A stretch of DNA of 15,436 bases, taken from NCBI GenBank assembly GCA_019419895.1, contig JAHZIE010000040.1:9566-25001 (forward strand), in the 5' to 3' direction. Made by a program: the position numbers and the translations under genes. Below, piece by piece: positions 1 to 6,325 of this stretch. A model generated the notes under the pieces. That model saw nothing but the letters and a program-made list of their open reading frames with translations, searched no databases and was not told the origin of the DNA. Positions within the stretch are counted from its first letter, which is position 1, and every line of letters begins with the position of its first letter. The DNA comes from Clostridiales bacterium (lineage in GTDB: Bacteria; Bacillota; Clostridia; Oscillospirales; Acutalibacteraceae).

Positions 1-1
1 C

Positions 2-628
2 GCCCTGCCGTTCATCGAAAAAGGGATGCCTGTTTTTGTCGACAAGCCTGTCGCTTCTAATCCCCAGGAGGCTTTGGAGATTTTCCGCGCGGCGAAAAAA
101 TCCGGTTCTCCGATCACCGGCGGCTCCGGTTGTAAGCTGGCTTACGATATTATCATGATCAAGTCTGTGGTGGATCGTATGAAATCCAAGGGAAAAATGA
201 TCACCGCTTCCATGAATTTTTCCGCCGATCTCAACAGTATTTACGACGGTTTCTATTTTTACTCCCCCCATCTGGTTGAAATGGCTCTTACCGCCTTCGG
301 ATACGATATGAAATCTGTCCGCGCTTTTGAAAACCATGGCTGCGTTACCGTTATCGCCCATTATGATCGCTACGACGTCACCCTTCATTTTACCCCAAGC
401 TCGAATGGATCCTCCTGTACTGTTTATACCCAGGAAAAAAATATCTATCGGGAAATTGACATTGCTTTAATTTTCCAGCAGGAAACGGAGAATTTTGCCC
501 ATATGGTTCGGACCGGAGAAGCTCATTACACTCCTGAAGAATTAATTCTTCCTGTTTTTGTCATCGACAGCATCCTGAAATCTCTGAAAAGCGGTCATGA
601 GGTTGAAATTCCCACCGTTGTTCTGTAA
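2..628 (+). CDS. Gfo/Idh/MocA-family oxidoreductase, 3' part (5' end outside window)
   Basis: The reading frame is already open at the left edge (…ALPFIEKGMPVFVDKP), so the ATG at 26 is internal and about the first 100-120 residues, including the NAD(P)-binding Rossmann glycine motif, are missing. Numbering from the Met at 26, the VFVDKP stretch (residues 3-8) matches the family's conserved E/D-K-P segment, whose Lys lies at the nicotinamide/active site. SPHLVEMALTAFG (80-92) matches the segment carrying the family's conserved His. The C-terminal RTGEAHYTPEEL…SGHEVEI is the usual end of the substrate domain. Known family: NAD(P)-dependent sugar or inositol dehydrogenases and related enzymes. 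The substrate cannot be told from this fragment. A strong terminator lies 26 bp downstream, so this is the last gene of its transcript. The fold assignment is fairly secure; the specific reaction is unknown. Confidence 0.82.
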   Translation, partial: ALPFIEKGMPVFVDKPVASNPQEALEIFRAAKKSGSPITGGSGCKLAYDIIMIKSVVDRMKSKGKMITASMNFSADLNSIYDGFYFYSPHLVEMALTAFGYDMKSVRAFENHGCVTVIAHYDRYDVTLHFTPSSNGSSCTVYTQEKNIYREIDIALIFQQETENFAHMVRTGEAHYTPEELILPVFVIDSILKSLKSGHEVEIPTVVL

Positions 629-653
629 CTGACGCAACATAAAATTTTTATTT

Positions 654-690
654 AAAAGGGCGTTTCCTTACGGAAACGCCCTTTTTTATT
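654..690 (+). terminator. Rho-independent terminator after the oxidoreductase
   Basis: A perfect stem GGGCGTTTCC (658-667) / GGAAACGCCC (672-681) with a TTAC loop is extended by four A-T pairs (654-657 with 682-685) and runs into TTTTTTATTTT. It starts 26 bp after the TAA stop at 626-628. It would end the transcript of the upstream gene and separate it from the flippase gene. Confidence 0.92.
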
Positions 691-948
691 TTACCTTATA
701 AAATCACAGGCTTAACACAAAATCCCTGAAAAAGCTTTAAAACTGGCTACAGCAAAGCATGTGTCTCTTATTTCTCTCTCCATCCTGCCGTAAATGTACC
801 TATCCTATCCCATTACCGTCCCCGAACAATGCTGTTTTGTAGGATAACCATATTACTAGAACCGTTTCAAGGATGAATTTATCCCCAAGCGCCCACATAT
901 GTATAAATCAGGGGACATCCCCAAACTTTTGGGAAGGAAACATCTTAG
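691..948. other. Non-coding leader region of the flippase gene
   Basis: Together with the terminator this makes a 320-base gap without a gene. No ORF looks real. Near its 3' end are two short symmetric elements: GGGGACATCCCC (911-922, 4-bp arms) and the 14-bp palindrome CCCAAAcTTTTGGG (920-933), which touches the Shine-Dalgarno GGAAGGA (932-938). A weak promoter candidate is TTATCC (879-884), a 17-bp spacer and TATAAA (902-907). The -35 is poor, so I do not list it separately. No known riboswitch class is recognisable. Confidence 0.5.
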
Positions 949-2532
949 ATGGGAACGGTAATAAATAAAAAAAGAAAGTTCCTTTTAAACGCCCTGGTTA
1001 TGACAGGACTATCCCTTTTAATGAATACGGTAGGGATGGCTTTCCGTGTCTACCAATCAAATAAAATCGGAGCGGAAGGCATCGGGCTTTTGCAGCTGGT
1101 TTTATCTGTTTATTTTATGACAACCAATCTGGCTGTGGCCGGAATCCACTATGCTGTCACACGGCTGGTGAGCGAACACCTTGCCACAGGCAACCATGAC
1201 GCTGTCCGGCAAGTAATGAAACGCTGCCTCCAGCTCTGCCTCCTTTTTGGATGCGGTACAGGACTCCTGGTATTTTTTGCAGCAGAGCCTATCGGCCTTT
1301 ACTGGCTGAGGGATGGACGTACCATACTCTCTTTGAAGGTTTTGGCCCTGGGGCTCCCTTTTTTTTCGATTTCCTGTTGTACCCGCGGGTACTATCTCGC
1401 CGTCAGAAACGCGATGAAGCCCGCTTCCGGGCAAACCATTGAGCAGATCATCAATATACTTGTTACTCTGGGCGCCCTTCATCTGCTGCTTCCCTATGGT
1501 ATTGAATATGCCTGCTGCGGCATTGCGGCAGGCATGACGGCAGGAGAAATTGCCGGCTGTCTTTATATCCGCTGCCTCTATTTATGGGAAATCCGAAAAA
1601 AATTTCCCCGTAAAACAGGAAAGTCCATCCATCCCTGGAACATCCTTTCCATCTCCCTGCCTATATCCGGCGGATCAACCCTGCGCACTGCCCTTTCCGC
1701 TGTGGAAAACGCACTAATTCCGGCAGGGCTAAAAAAATATGGTGCCTCCTATCAGGAATCCCTCTCCAATTACGGTGTCATCAAAGGGATGGCCATGCCG
1801 GTGCTCGCTTTTCCCTCAGCGTTTCTGTCCGCGTTTTCTATGCTCCTGGTCCCTGAAATGGCTGAGGCGAAAGCGGTACATAATCAAAAAACCATCAACC
1901 GCATTGCCAGCCAGGTATTCCAGCTTTCTTTTCTGTTTTCTATTCTGATAGTGGGGATTTTTTTCTTTTTCGCCGATGATTTCGGCCTCCTACTTTATCA
2001 GGATCCCTCTGTAGGCAGCTTTCTCCGCATCCTCGCGCCTCTCATTCCCTTCATGTATCTGGACAGCATTGTGGACGCCATGCTGAAAGGACTAAACGAA
2101 CAAGTCTATGGGCTCAAGGTCAATACGGCAGACTCTTCCTTCCGTGTGTTATTAAGTTTCCTTCTCCTGCCCCTTTTAGGGATGAAAGGATATCTGATCA
2201 TCACCTTTTTCAGCACCATCTTCAACGCTTCTTTAAGTATGGGAAGGCTCATCAAGGTCAGCAGGGTAACTATCCATCCTGTCCGCTGGCTCCTTCTTCC
2301 TTCGGCAGGTGCCGTACTGTCCGGCCTTGCCTCTGCAGCCGCGGCCACTTTCCTCGGAAAGTGCTTTTCCCTCTCCCTTCTATGGGGCTTGATCATAAAA
2401 ATCGCGATATGCGTCCTCTTATACTTTTTATTTCTTCTTGCTACCGGTGTGATCACAAAAGAGGAACTTCGCAGACTCCACCTTCTTCCAAAAACATCCG
2501 GGCAGAGCTCTGCGATTTCTAAAACCGCGTAA
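949..2532 (+). CDS. SpoVB/MurJ-like polysaccharide (lipid-linked oligosaccharide) flippase
   Basis: A 527-aa integral membrane protein with about 14 hydrophobic segments, the usual size and topology of the MOP exporter superfamily (PST/SpoVB branch). Family hallmarks visible are the basic N-terminus leading into the first helix (residues 7-33), GAEGIGLLQL (41-50) after helix 1, TRGYYLAVRN (145-154), and YGVIKGMAMPVLAFPSAF (275-292), a segment typical of SpoVB-like proteins. Known family members move undecaprenyl-linked glycans or lipid II across the membrane, and SpoVB acts in spore cortex synthesis. Here the substrate is unknown. Start: GGAAGGA (932-938) lies 10 nt before the ATG. The gene has its own leader after a terminator. 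It faces the FkbM and LPG_TM genes convergently and probably contributes to envelope glycan export; this is not necessarily the sporulation spoVB. Confidence 0.85.
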   Translation: MGTVINKKRKFLLNALVMTGLSLLMNTVGMAFRVYQSNKIGAEGIGLLQLVLSVYFMTTNLAVAGIHYAVTRLVSEHLATGNHDAVRQVMKRCLQLCLLFGCGTGLLVFFAAEPIGLYWLRDGRTILSLKVLALGLPFFSISCCTRGYYLAVRNAMKPASGQTIEQIINILVTLGALHLLLPYGIEYACCGIAAGMTAGEIAGCLYIRCLYLWEIRKKFPRKTGKSIHPWNILSISLPISGGSTLRTALSAVENALIPAGLKKYGASYQESLSNYGVIKGMAMPVLAFPSAFLSAFSMLLVPEMAEAKAVHNQKTINRIASQVFQLSFLFSILIVGIFFFFADDFGLLLYQDPSVGSFLRILAPLIPFMYLDSIVDAMLKGLNEQVYGLKVNTADSSFRVLLSFLLLPLLGMKGYLIITFFSTIFNASLSMGRLIKVSRVTIHPVRWLLLPSAGAVLSGLASAAAATFLGKCFSLSLLWGLIIKIAICVLLYFLFLLATGVITKEELRRLHLLPKTSGQSSAISKTA

Positions 2533-2574
2533 CCAGCCCGTGTCAGGCAGAACACTCCCCTTTTCAGGCAGGGC

Positions 2575-2596
2575 AAACTCAGACCAATGAGTTTTT
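2575..2596 (+). terminator. Weak terminator candidate between convergent genes
   Basis: AAACTCA (2575-2581) and TGAGTTT (2588-2594) form a 7-bp stem with a 6-nt loop, followed by TT and then AAAA. It lies 42 bp after the flippase stop. The stem is short and A/T-rich, so it is a modest candidate. I see no better one in the 132-bp gap between the two convergent stops. Confidence 0.35.
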
Positions 2597-2664
2597 AAAA
2601 CGCTCTTCCAGGCTCTGTAAAGAAACCCGGCAACGGAAATTGGGAATATCATCTCCTCCGTTTC

Positions 2665-3753
2665 TTAGGGAACCGCGTAAAGATTTGTTTCCCATGCTGG
2701 GATATAAGGGTGATGACGCAGGTAGAAACGATAATCAGGCTGCATATGGTGCAGAAGCAACGGCAAAGTAAAAAAGTCATTGGTACGGTGATAGACACTG
2801 ATCATCAGCTTGGGACTATATTTTTTCAGCGTATGGCGGCAGCCAAAAATTGCTTCCCTTTCCGCCCCTTCTACATCCATTTTTATCCAAGTGGCCTTTT
2901 CATCCCGCAAAATGGTATCAACACAGCGCATCTCTACATTTTTCTGTTTTGAATATCCGGCGGAATCCGAATCAAAAGAAATACTGGAGCTGCGTCCCCC
3001 CTTTCCCTCAAAAGGCAAAAAACCGTCTTCGCTCCAGGCTCCACAGGAATACAGGCGAACCTGTCTCCACTGATTTTCTCTTATTTTTTTCTCCAGTTTT
3101 TTAAAATTTCTTCTGTCAGGCTCTAATGCCGTTATCCTATCATATCTCCCGCCGCAGAGGCTGATAAATTCCTCTATTGTGTCCCCGTCATAGGCGCCGA
3201 GATCCACATAAGCTTCCCCTTCCGACACAGGAAAAAAGCTTTGGAAAATTTCCTCCCTGGGTGTTTCCATCTGTCTAAGCCAATGGATTTTTCCACTGAT
3301 TTTATACTCCAGCAGCATCCGGAATACCTTACGGGACTGCTCGTCCGCCAATAAATGATAAACCCTTTCCAATTCTTCCCGATAATGGGTAAGGGAATCC
3401 AGGGTAAAAATATCCCCGCCGAACAGTGGGACATCAGGCGCCAAAATTTCATAGCGTTTTTCCATCTGTTCCAGTCTTTTGAACATGTCAGGCTGAAAAA
3501 CCGCGAATCCCAGCAAAACAAGGGCGTTTGTGTATTTCTCGCAGATGTCGTCATACCGAAGGACAGGATACCCGGCAAAAGAATGCCCCCGGACATATTC
3601 GTCACTTGCAAAGATATCCTGAATCTCAATGCCATACCGCCTGCATTGAAATAAAATTTTTTCAGCGCCGTTTCCCATTCCATACAGTAAAACAGGCCTG
3701 CGTTCACCCGCAAGCCGTTCCCATATCAATTCCTTTTCTGTTAACATTACCAT
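2665..3753 (-). CDS. FkbM-family SAM-dependent methyltransferase with N-terminal Rossmann-like domain
   Basis: 362 aa from the chosen ATG. Residues about 18-110 (VLLYGMGNGAEKIL…) look like the small nucleotide-binding-like domain often fused in glycan-modifying enzymes. Residues about 178-345 are the FkbM methyltransferase: VDLGAYDGDT (183-192) is SAM motif I, ITALEPDRRNFKKL (207-220) is motif II with the acidic ribose-binding residue, and WIKMDVEGAEREAI (289-302) is the characteristic FkbM segment. Known members O-methylate sugars or polyketides; the acceptor here is unknown. Start: AAAGGA (3769-3764) is 10 nt upstream of the ATG at 3753. The frame stays open to 3981, but that extension is low-complexity, lacks a better ribosome site and would fill the gap to the upstream gene. 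The LPG_TM-like gene lies 249 bp upstream on the same strand, so the two may be co-transcribed. No clear promoter or terminator is visible in that gap. Confidence 0.85.
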   Translation of the reverse strand: MVMLTEKELIWERLAGERRPVLLYGMGNGAEKILFQCRRYGIEIQDIFASDEYVRGHSFAGYPVLRYDDICEKYTNALVLLGFAVFQPDMFKRLEQMEKRYEILAPDVPLFGGDIFTLDSLTHYREELERVYHLLADEQSRKVFRMLLEYKISGKIHWLRQMETPREEIFQSFFPVSEGEAYVDLGAYDGDTIEEFISLCGGRYDRITALEPDRRNFKKLEKKIRENQWRQVRLYSCGAWSEDGFLPFEGKGGRSSSISFDSDSAGYSKQKNVEMRCVDTILRDEKATWIKMDVEGAEREAIFGCRHTLKKYSPKLMISVYHRTNDFFTLPLLLHHMQPDYRFYLRHHPYIPAWETNLYAVP

Positions 3754-4002
3754 TTTCAGTTGTTCCTTTCCACTGGCCTCCAGTCCTTTTAAAGAAAACG
3801 CCTGGAGAAATTTTTCAGATCTGCCACCGTATCCTTTTTTGCCTTCACAGGAAAGGAACCTATCTATCTTATTTCTACCACTCGATTTTCCAAAAACATG
3901 GCCATCCCTTACGCTCCGGCATTTCTTTTCCGGATGCTCCAGGGAACGACCTGTCGACGCCATATTCCACCTAAGCGGCAAACCGCCTGCATGTCCAATT
4001 TC

Positions 4003-5091
4003 TTATGGCTGCACAGAAGGCGGATTGGCCGGACTGGCCTGCTGTCCGTCCTCCTTGAGCTCTCCCGCCTCCTCAATGGGCTGCTTTTTCTTTCCAACAC
4101 CAGAAAAAGGAGCGGACACAAGGATGGTCATATAATAAGTGAACAATCTCCATAACACCATAGCCGACTTGACAGAATTGCCAAAGAAAACACGGAACAT
4201 AACAACAAAGCTTCCTTCCGCCGCTCCCGCTCCGCCCGGTGTGGGCATATAGGAAGCAACCATGGTGACAAAAGCCTGGGCCGAAACTAAATCAAAGGCC
4301 GAGTATTCCTGAAACCCGAAGCTGCGGTATACGCAGTAGGGAACAATATAAAAACAGGTAAGCTGGAGAATCGTCAACAGGAAAGAGACTATCATCACAG
4401 CCTTATGCTTTTGAATCACCTTACAGTTTTCGTGATACATTTCCAATTCATTTTGAATATTTTTCAGTGTTTCCTCAGGATGTTTGAGGATCCGTATTTT
4501 TTTTAAAAAGAAAAAAACAAGTTCCAAAATTGTTTTTGTCAGTTTTTTACTATAGGAAAATATTAAAAGCAATACTATAATTCCCGCCTGAAATACAAAA
4601 GCTATAATTGTCAGAAACATCATATCGCTGATCTGCCCTTGAAAAAAACGATAACGAAATAGGATGACAATAAGGGAATATAAGGAAAGCGTTGTCTGAT
4701 AGACAAGGAATTTCTGCATCATCGCGGAGCTGGCGCGGCCCACGTCTACCCCCTGGCGGCTCATGAGGACAATCTGCATGGGTTTTCCCGCAACGCCATA
4801 CGGCGTGACATTATTATAAAACTGCCCTGCCATGGAAACCCTTGTCGCGCTCAAAAAACGGTATTTCGGATAGCTGATTCGCACAAATATCTGTGTCAGC
4901 CAAATATCAACCAAAAAATTCAAAAGCATAAAACCCGCGCCGACGAGCAGCCATTCCACTTGAAAATAGTCGATATTCTTAAACAAGTCAACCAGTCCAT
5001 CCTCTGAAAAGCCAAAGTAAGCCAGCATTCCCAGAGAAAAGGCGATGACGAGTATATTGAAAATTGTCGTGCCCTTTGGCTTTTTCTTCAT
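4003..5091 (-). CDS. Lysylphosphatidylglycerol-synthase-TM / AglD-like integral membrane protein
   Basis: 362 aa with roughly eight hydrophobic segments. The family's signature stretches are present: GQFYNNVTPYGVAGKPMQ (residues 89-106) and ASYMPTPGGAGAAEGS (279-294). The family (PF03706, UPF0104) includes the N-terminal flippase domain of MprF and the archaeal AglD. Here there is no fused soluble aminoacyl-transfer domain, so it is not a full MprF. The role is inferred as lipid or lipid-linked-sugar handling at the membrane; the exact substrate is unknown. The C-terminal tail (333-362) is hydrophilic and rich in Glu, Gln and Pro. Start: AAAGGA sits 7 nt before the ATG at 5091. The leader contains a 9-bp inverted repeat (5208-5230). 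The neighbouring FkbM methyltransferase and convergent flippase support an envelope function. Confidence 0.87.
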   Translation of the reverse strand: MKKKPKGTTIFNILVIAFSLGMLAYFGFSEDGLVDLFKNIDYFQVEWLLVGAGFMLLNFLVDIWLTQIFVRISYPKYRFLSATRVSMAGQFYNNVTPYGVAGKPMQIVLMSRQGVDVGRASSAMMQKFLVYQTTLSLYSLIVILFRYRFFQGQISDMMFLTIIAFVFQAGIIVLLLIFSYSKKLTKTILELVFFFLKKIRILKHPEETLKNIQNELEMYHENCKVIQKHKAVMIVSFLLTILQLTCFYIVPYCVYRSFGFQEYSAFDLVSAQAFVTMVASYMPTPGGAGAAEGSFVVMFRVFFGNSVKSAMVLWRLFTYYMTILVSAPFSGVGKKKQPIEEAGELKEDGQQASPANPPSVQP

Positions 5092-5510
5092 AGGCCGTTC
5101 CTTTCCGCTTCTTCTCCAAGGATGGGAGATAAAAAGCTATATTAATATTCATTTCGTTCCTCATTCTTCATTATTTCCTATATCAAGAGGAAAACCTGTG
5201 ACGATATCTGCCATTTTTGCCAAATGGCAGAGGACGGGCCGCCGCAGAAGCTATAAAATTAAGGCAAAAACAAAAGAATATTTTTCCAATCATACTTTTT
5301 AATTATATGAGATCTCCGGAGTAATGTCAATTCAGGGGCAGTTTATTTCCATTTCATTTGTGTCAAAAAACAGTTTTTTGTATATGGCGAAACAAGGAAA
5401 AAATGATTCAGCGGAATATCCTCCCTCGCCTCTTCAGCACTGCTTCCAGGCCACCCTTCCATCCTCGGTAAAAAATTCCCACTCCTGTTTTTCGGTTCCT
5501 ATGCGTCGGT
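5092..5510. other. Gene-poor intergenic stretch upstream of the LPG_TM-like gene
   Basis: Over 400 bases without a convincing gene. It holds the leader of the minus-strand gene ending at 4003, with a hairpin at 5208-5230, and an A/T palindrome CAAAAAAC-A-GTTTTTTG (5364-5380). A 35-codon minus-strand open stretch (5541 down to a stop at 5434-5436) has protein-like composition (YRRIGTEKQEWEFF then TEDGRVAWKQC) but no visible start codon. It could be a decayed gene end. I find no confident -10/-35 pair for the LPG_TM gene. Confidence 0.45.
5208..5230. repeat. Inverted repeat CTGCCATTT / AAATGGCAG in the leader of the LPG_TM-like gene
   Basis: A perfect 9-bp inverted repeat (5208-5216 and 5222-5230) with a 5-nt centre. 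It lies 117-139 bp upstream of the ATG at 5091. Neither side has a T-tract, so it is not a terminator. It is suited to be a protein-binding operator or a leader hairpin. No function is demonstrated by sequence alone. Confidence 0.45.
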
Positions 5511-5564
5511 AAGAAAAGAAAGGACACCCCAGACTCAGCGTTTAGAATCTGAAGTGTCTTTTCT
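5511..5564 (-). terminator. Rho-independent terminator of the zinc-ribbon gene
   Basis: Read on the minus strand, AGAAAAGACAC (5564-5554) pairs with GTGTCCTTTCT (5527-5517) over 11 bp with one G-T wobble. A 2x2 mismatch and a further CAGA/TCTG stem (5551-5548 with 5533-5530) follow. The 3' side continues as TTTTCTT. It lies 49 bp past the stop of the gene ending at 5613. On the plus strand no T-tract follows, so it is directional. Confidence 0.62.
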
Positions 5565-5612
5565 AAAGCAGCAAAAAATATTTTTTATTACTGAATGTGG
5601 AGTTACAAAGAA

Positions 5613-5840
5613 TCAGCTCCAATTTCTTTGAAAAAGAATATACAACAATACGCAAATCAATAAAATCCACAAAGCTATTCTATAGGATCTATCCATATTT
5701 CCCGTCCGCTTTATAACAATTACCTGTTTCATCTGCCTGCATCCCTCACACATGGCCAACTCTTTGGATATAACATAGTTTTCCGGAGGATCATTTGTCC
5801 CATTGATTTTATTCCAACAATCCAAACAAAATTCCGACAA
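5613..5840 (-). CDS. Small zinc-ribbon protein with C-terminal membrane helix (unknown function)
   Basis: 75 aa from a TTG start at 5840. The start is fixed by GAGGTG (5852-5847), 6 nt upstream. The frame is open further, to an ATG at 5924, but that extension runs through the palindrome and promoter and has no ribosome site. Two CXXC pairs, FCLDC (Cys5, Cys8) and CEGC (Cys31, Cys34), spaced 22 residues apart, predict one zinc ribbon. Residues about 53-70 (YRIALWILLICVLLYILF) form one membrane helix, with a basic Arg pair before it. This predicts a cytoplasmic zinc-binding head anchored at the C-terminus. MSEFCLDCWNKINGT resembles small hypothetical proteins I associate with Clostridia, but I know no function. 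It is divergent from an RHH regulator gene, with a palindromic operator between them, so it is probably that regulator's target. Confidence 0.75.
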   Translation of the reverse strand: MSEFCLDCWNKINGTNDPPENYVISKELAMCEGCRQMKQVIVIKRTGNMDRSYRIALWILLICVLLYILFQRNWS

Positions 5841-5858
5841 ATAAATCACCTCGTATTT

Positions 5859-5887
5859 ATTATAGCTATTATGCATTGCAATTGCAA
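5859..5887 (-). promoter_or_regulatory. Promoter of the zinc-ribbon gene
   Basis: On the minus strand TTGCAA (5887-5882) and TATAAT (5864-5859) are separated by exactly 17 bp. The -10 is perfect and the -35 matches four of six. The predicted transcript would start near 5851-5853, right at the Shine-Dalgarno, giving a very short leader. The -35 and most of the spacer lie inside the 28-bp palindrome, so a protein bound there would block RNA polymerase. Confidence 0.6.
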
Positions 5888-5895
5888 TGCATAAT
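5868..5895. promoter_or_regulatory. Perfect 28-bp palindrome, probable operator
   Basis: The left arm ATTATGCATTGCAA (5868-5881) is followed immediately by its exact reverse complement (5882-5895), with no spacer. The core is TGCATTGC-AATT-GCAATGCA. It sits between two divergent genes, one of which encodes a ribbon-helix-helix protein. RHH proteins classically bind such short inverted half-sites and repress their own operons. Binding by the RHH protein at 5957-6124 is inferred, not shown. Confidence 0.7.
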
Positions 5896-5912
5896 TTTGT
5901 ATCCTCTGGACT

Positions 5913-5938
5913 TAAAATAAGCAATACAAATGCATTGC
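5913..5938 (+). promoter_or_regulatory. Putative RHH-gene promoter -10 with a further operator half-site
   Basis: TAAAAT (5913-5918) is a plausible -10 for the plus-strand gene; the -35 is poor (CATAAT at 5890-5895 with a 17-bp spacer). ATGCATTGC at 5930-5938 is an exact direct copy of 5871-5879 in the palindrome. It lies just past the expected start of this transcript and 7 nt before the Shine-Dalgarno at 5945. GCAAT at 5921-5925 makes it a partial inverted pair. This fits a second, weaker site for autoregulation. Confidence 0.4.
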
Positions 5939-5956
5939 TACAGTGAGGGATTTTGT

Positions 5957-6124
5957 GTGAAAAATTTTAAAATTCCGTCTATTCCACCGACCACAAACAA
6001 GACAATCCGATTTCCCAATGATGTGATCGAACAGGTCGAACAGGCGATTCAGGGTAAAAGCTGTACCTTTTCAGCATTTGTTATCGCTGCCGTTCGTGCC
6101 GCGCTGGAAAATGTGGAGGAATAA
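5957..6124 (+). CDS. Small ribbon-helix-helix (Arc/CopG-type) DNA-binding protein
   Basis: 55 aa from a GTG start. GAGGGA (5945-5950) lies 6 nt upstream, which favours GTG over the in-frame ATG at 5930; that ATG would overlap the operator half-site. After a Pro/Thr-rich arm, NKTIRFPNDV (residues 14-23) fits the DNA-contacting beta strand. Residues 22-33 (DVIEQVEQAIQG) form helix A and 37-54 (TFSAFVIAAVRAALENVE) helix B, the normal RHH layout and length. RHH proteins act as dimers and include most antitoxin and plasmid regulators. No ligand domain is present, so it is likely a pure repressor that binds the adjacent palindrome. The divergent partner encodes a zinc-ribbon membrane protein rather than a recognisable toxin. 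A strong terminator 22 bp downstream makes the gene monocistronic. Confidence 0.78.
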   Translation: MKNFKIPSIPPTTNKTIRFPNDVIEQVEQAIQGKSCTFSAFVIAAVRAALENVEE

Positions 6125-6146
6125 CAACAATAAGCAAAGACAATAA

Positions 6147-6190
6147 AAACACCATAGACTCACAATAACGAGTCTATGGTGTTTCTTCTA
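6147..6190. terminator. Bidirectional rho-independent terminator (RHH gene and guaB)
   Basis: A perfect 15-bp stem AAACACCATAGACTC (6147-6161) / GAGTCTATGGTGTTT (6170-6184) with an 8-nt loop. On the plus strand it runs into TTTCTTCT, and on the minus strand into TTTTTATTG. It lies 22 bp after the RHH stop and about 140 bp after the end of guaB, so it can serve both converging transcripts. Confidence 0.88.
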
Positions 6191-6325
6191 TAAACAATAA
6201 GATAAACAAATTTTCTCTGCCGATTTATTGTAAATCCGGACTTAGCGCCTATCCCTATCGATTTCTTCTCTAAAGACACAAACCGCTGGCTGGAACGTTT
6301 TCCAAAATCACCCTTCAGCCAAACA

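Noticed and set aside
3754..3981. N-terminal extension of the FkbM gene to an ATG at 3981
   Set aside because: The extra 76 residues have no family match in appearance, and a good Shine-Dalgarno precedes the internal ATG at 3753.
5364..5380. Palindrome CAAAAAAC-A-GTTTTTTG as a terminator
   Set aside because: It is A/T-only in most of its stem, with no gene ending nearby in a suitable direction; A- and T-runs easily form such symmetry by chance.
5613..6124. Classical type II toxin-antitoxin pair
   Set aside because: The RHH protein fits an antitoxin-like regulator, but the partner is divergent rather than co-transcribed and is a zinc-ribbon membrane protein, not a RelE/MazF/ParE-type toxin.
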